From the NCBI GenBank assembly GCA_900553985.1, contig USFW01000014.1:1-36913 (forward strand): a DNA stretch of 36,913 nucleotides, read 5' to 3'. A model generated the notes under the pieces. The model was not told the origin of the DNA and did not search any database. It saw nothing but the letters and a program-made list of their open reading frames with translations. Origin of the DNA: an uncultured Clostridium sp. GTDB lineage: Bacteria; Bacillota; Clostridia; TANB77; CAG-508. This document shows, in pieces, positions 35,301 through 36,913 of the stretch. Every line of letters begins with the position of its first letter. Position 1 is the stretch's first letter. A program made the position numbers and the translations under genes.

Positions 35301-35820
35301 TAATTTACTAGATGAAGTAGTAAAAGAAATGCAAGGAATAGATGTAAAACCAGAAGTAGATATACAAATAGACTTAAATGTAACTAGCTATATACCAGAA
35401 GAATATATACAAGATTCAAATCAAAAAATAGAAATATATCAAGATATTGCATTATGCAAAAATGAAGAAGATATACAAAATGTAACAGATGAGATAATAG
35501 ATAGATTTGGAGATATGCCGGGAGAATTAGAAAATTTAATTGATATTGCAAGAATTAAATATTTAGCAAAAGCACTAAAAATATCAAAAATTGCAAGCAA
35601 AAAAACAGCAGTATTAATAACATTTGCAGAAAATCAGTTTTCTTATGATATACCAAAGCTTGTAAAGGAATATGGAAATAGGTTGAAATTTTCAGCAGGA
35701 ATCAAGCCAATGATTACATTAGAAATTGGTACAAATAATGAAATGAAGATTTTAAATGATGTAACAGAATTTTTAAAAACACTTGATAAAATGGAAATAA
35801 ATCAAAAAATAAAAGGATAA
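32329..35820 (+). CDS. mfd: Transcription-repair coupling factor Mfd
   Basis: A translocase that removes stalled RNA polymerase and recruits UvrA. In order: a UvrB-like N-terminal module (GRGQFSIRGGILDI, about 165-178), the RNA-polymerase-interacting CarD-like domain (GDYVVHRTYGIG, about 495-506), the helicase core with Walker A CGDVGYGKTEVA (about 641), DEEQRF (about 743), TMTATPIPRT and RGRVGR, and the TRCF C-terminal domain (PEEYIQDSNQKIEIY). The chosen start is ATG 32329, 12 bases after AAAGGA; the ATG at 32317 lies within that site. Total 1163 aa, normal length. No terminator is evident downstream. Confidence 0.96.
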   Translation: MNTIIGELGKSKKFVDLIKQIEEKTSPITISGLTSVGMLELLASINEYSKRPIAIVTYNEIQAKQIIENLKVFTDKAIFFPKKEIVTYDYVAESKELPYERIETLNQIKDKRTPIVVTTIEAIMQKIPSKETIFKDVLKFKVGDICSLEEIKHKLIKLGYTRCDLIEGRGQFSIRGGILDISLNDKIGVRIEFWGDEIDSIRNFAIISQRSIKTLEKVEITPAHEFILERNIEEVCKKIKNLEMTEKQEEIMQEDIEQILAGNYISKIDKYFDCFYENTSNLIDYFSSKYIIALDEERKIEQRTINIQQDIENLEKALTEKEKFIPQALSNINNYEDIQNQIEKKHGNLIYLEKQDFSTDKTSEKYKFEYREINYYKSEIEGFFEEIKKALLDKKSVYILVESKEKAKKLKETLEKEEIIANIEEKLDKTIVVKSTEKIVTIGIGRLSSGFENFEINQLVISANELISGEKRKKKVSHEAYKEGEKVVFADLKIGDYVVHRTYGIGIYIGVNTIKADGTTKDYIKVKYQNDDILYVPTNQMDSIRKYVGGDAIQPKINKLGSKDWENTKTKVKKNLREVAKELIELYAKREKTQGHSFSKDTPWQNEFEAKFPYQETDDQLRCIEEVKKDMEDSKPMDRLLCGDVGYGKTEVAIRAAFKATMDQKQVAYLAPTTVLAEQQYQEFKERMEEYPIKVEILNRFKTPKYQKEVIKKLKLGEVDIVIGTHRLLSKDIEFKDLGLLIVDEEQRFGVKDKEKIKQYKTNVDVLTMTATPIPRTLHMSIVGVRDMSVIYEPPQNRRPVQTYVLEYDSEVIKEAITKELERDGQVFYIFNNVENIQKKADDISRLVPEATVSFAHGRMTGKEIEEIMEDFVDKKSNVLVCTTILESGIDIPNANTIIVENADRMGLAQLYQIRGRVGRADRQAYAYITYKRDKMLSEVADKRLKAIKEFTEFGSGFKIAMRDLEIRGAGSLLGEIQSGHLEQVGYDTYCNLLDEVVKEMQGIDVKPEVDIQIDLNVTSYIPEEYIQDSNQKIEIYQDIALCKNEEDIQNVTDEIIDRFGDMPGELENLIDIARIKYLAKALKISKIASKKTAVLITFAENQFSYDIPKLVKEYGNRLKFSAGIKPMITLEIGTNNEMKILNDVTEFLKTLDKMEINQKIKG

Positions 35821-36013
35821 CAAAGTTATATTAATCACCAAGAAGCAAATTTGGAAAGCTAAATTTAACATGGAGAGAAAATAGGACTTGGAAATTCAAA
35901 TTATGAATTAATAGAAATAAAATAAATGGACATAATATATCCAAAAAGTTAAAAGAAAGGGATTAATCAATTAAATATATTAATATTTTATATAATTGAT
36001 TATAATATAGAAA

Positions 36014-36805
36014 ATGCAAGTAATTTCAAGTAAAGAAAATGAAATAATAAAAAATATAAAAAAACTAAAAGAGAAAAAATACAGAGACTTAAATAATGAA
36101 TATATAATAGAAGGAATAAAAATAATCCAAGAAGCAATACAAGAAAATGCAAAAATAAAACAAATAATTATATGTGATGATTGTGAAAAAAATTCGAATA
36201 TCTCACAAGAAATGATGTATGAAATTGCAAAATATGAATGTATATATGTAACAAATAAAATATTCACAAGCCTAACAGATGTGAAGAATCCACAAGGAAT
36301 AATGGCGATAATAGAAAAAAATAATTCGAAAAAAGAGGAAATTGATTATAACGAAGACATCATAGTAGCATTAGATGACCTTCAAGACCCAGGGAATCTA
36401 GGAACTATATTAAGAACAGTAGATAGTATAGGAATTAATCAAATATTAGTATCAAAAGGAACAGCTGATAGTTATAATCCAAAAGTAGTTCGTTCAACAA
36501 TGGGAGCTATATTTAGAGTAAAAATAATAGAATGTGAAGATTTAGAAAAAACACTAAAAGAAATAAAGAAACATAAATTTGAAATTTTAGTGACTTCATT
36601 ACAAACTGAAAATAGTATATATGACATTAAATACAATAAAAAGGTAATAGTAATAGGAAATGAAGCTAATGGAGTAGAAGAAAAAATACAAAATATGGCT
36701 GATGTAAAAGTAAAAATACCAATGTTAGGAAAAACGGAAAGCTTGAATGCATCGGTAGCAACAGGGATAATATTATATGAATATGTTAGGCAAAAAATAA
36801 AATAA
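36014..36805 (+). CDS. SpoU-family (TrmH/RlmB-like) RNA 2'-O-methyltransferase
   Basis: Methylates a ribose in rRNA or tRNA, with SAM bound in a trefoil knot. The N-terminal RNA-binding domain opens MQVISSKENEIIKNIKKLKE. The three SpoU motifs are DDLQDPGNLGTILRT (about 122-136), VIGNEANGV (about 214-222) and IPMLGKTESLNASVATGI (about 234-251). Length 263 aa is usual. There is no ribosome site: TATAAT at 36001-36006 lies only 7 bases before the ATG, so the mRNA could be leaderless. Translation in this frame starts at the expected family N-terminus. The 35821-36013 gap holds nothing else. RlmB and TrmH cannot be told apart here. Confidence 0.9.
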   Translation: MQVISSKENEIIKNIKKLKEKKYRDLNNEYIIEGIKIIQEAIQENAKIKQIIICDDCEKNSNISQEMMYEIAKYECIYVTNKIFTSLTDVKNPQGIMAIIEKNNSKKEEIDYNEDIIVALDDLQDPGNLGTILRTVDSIGINQILVSKGTADSYNPKVVRSTMGAIFRVKIIECEDLEKTLKEIKKHKFEILVTSLQTENSIYDIKYNKKVIVIGNEANGVEEKIQNMADVKVKIPMLGKTESLNASVATGIILYEYVRQKIK

Positions 36806-36913
36806 TTAGCATTTACAAATTAGCCGCTGGAAATAGTTAATAATTATAATTTTTTTGATTTTGACTACTTATTTCATTCAGAAAGAATTGGTAAGGCTTT
36901 CTCATGAGCCTCT
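36803..36913. mobile_element. MITE-like palindromic element, copy 2, cut by the window end
   Basis: From TAATTAGC the sequence follows copy 1 at 23915 for about 110 bases, with one almost exact block of about 40 bases (TTTTGACTACTTATTTCATT onward through AAGAATTGGTAAGGCTT). Same orientation, again beginning right at the stop of a gene. Confidence 0.8.

Noticed and set aside
1..36913. A CRISPR array
   Set aside because: No regularly spaced direct repeats of suitable length were seen and there are no cas genes.

Overview
The window is AT-rich chromosomal DNA with small tight operons, strong AGGAGG-type ribosome binding sites, TTGACA/TATAAT promoters and U-tract terminators. The gene content (mfd, addB, rnc, leuS, YitT, XRE, a c-di-GMP-I riboswitch, and 'GITLIALVITIIVLLILAG' prepilin-like leaders) points to a low-GC Clostridia-type member of Bacillota. 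An uncultured gut lineage is possible, but that is inference.

Layout. 170-2991: a NitT/TauT-type ABC transporter (ATPase, permease, binding protein). Permease and binding protein each need one +1 frameshift, and both shifts fall at the same heptamer, CGGACCA. 3290-5065 (minus): rnc followed by an Elp3-like radical SAM gene. 5309-8353: a membrane-anchored G5-SH3-glucosaminidase cell-wall hydrolase, a secreted or anchored unknown, and a CmpB-like membrane protein. 8537-9770: a promoter and c-di-GMP-I riboswitch ahead of an anchored extracytoplasmic protein of unknown function. 9811-10785: a gene-poor island with a GC-rich palindrome, diverged repeats and a candidate type I toxin-antitoxin pair (33-aa hydrophobic peptide with a convergent antisense RNA of about 89 nt), ending at tRNA-Cys and tRNA-Gly. 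11291-13320: a YitT-family protein and an Ogg-type glycosylase. 13445-15861: a small XRE regulator divergent from a leucine-rich-repeat protein with a pilin-like leader.

15960-23895: addB, pgeF, family 4 uracil-DNA glycosylase, a 609-aa unknown and a GltD-like oxidoreductase, all on one strand; no addA is beside addB. A 261-bp palindromic MITE-like element follows at 23913-24173, and a second copy runs off the right edge after the last gene. 24198-26144: a HExxH protein of unknown role (minus) and a heptad-repeat coiled-coil protein (plus). 26235-28658: leuS (minus) with a short leader and no T-box. 28869-31654: an HD-domain protein and a type IA topoisomerase III. 31744-32073: a small minus-strand unknown with unusual codon use. 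32329-36805: mfd and a SpoU-family rRNA/tRNA 2'-O-methyltransferase.

Most genes are housekeeping functions in DNA repair and topology, RNA processing and translation. The most unusual signals are the twin CGGACCA frameshifts, the candidate type I toxin-antitoxin module beside the tRNA genes, the c-di-GMP-controlled unknown protein and the MITE-like element.
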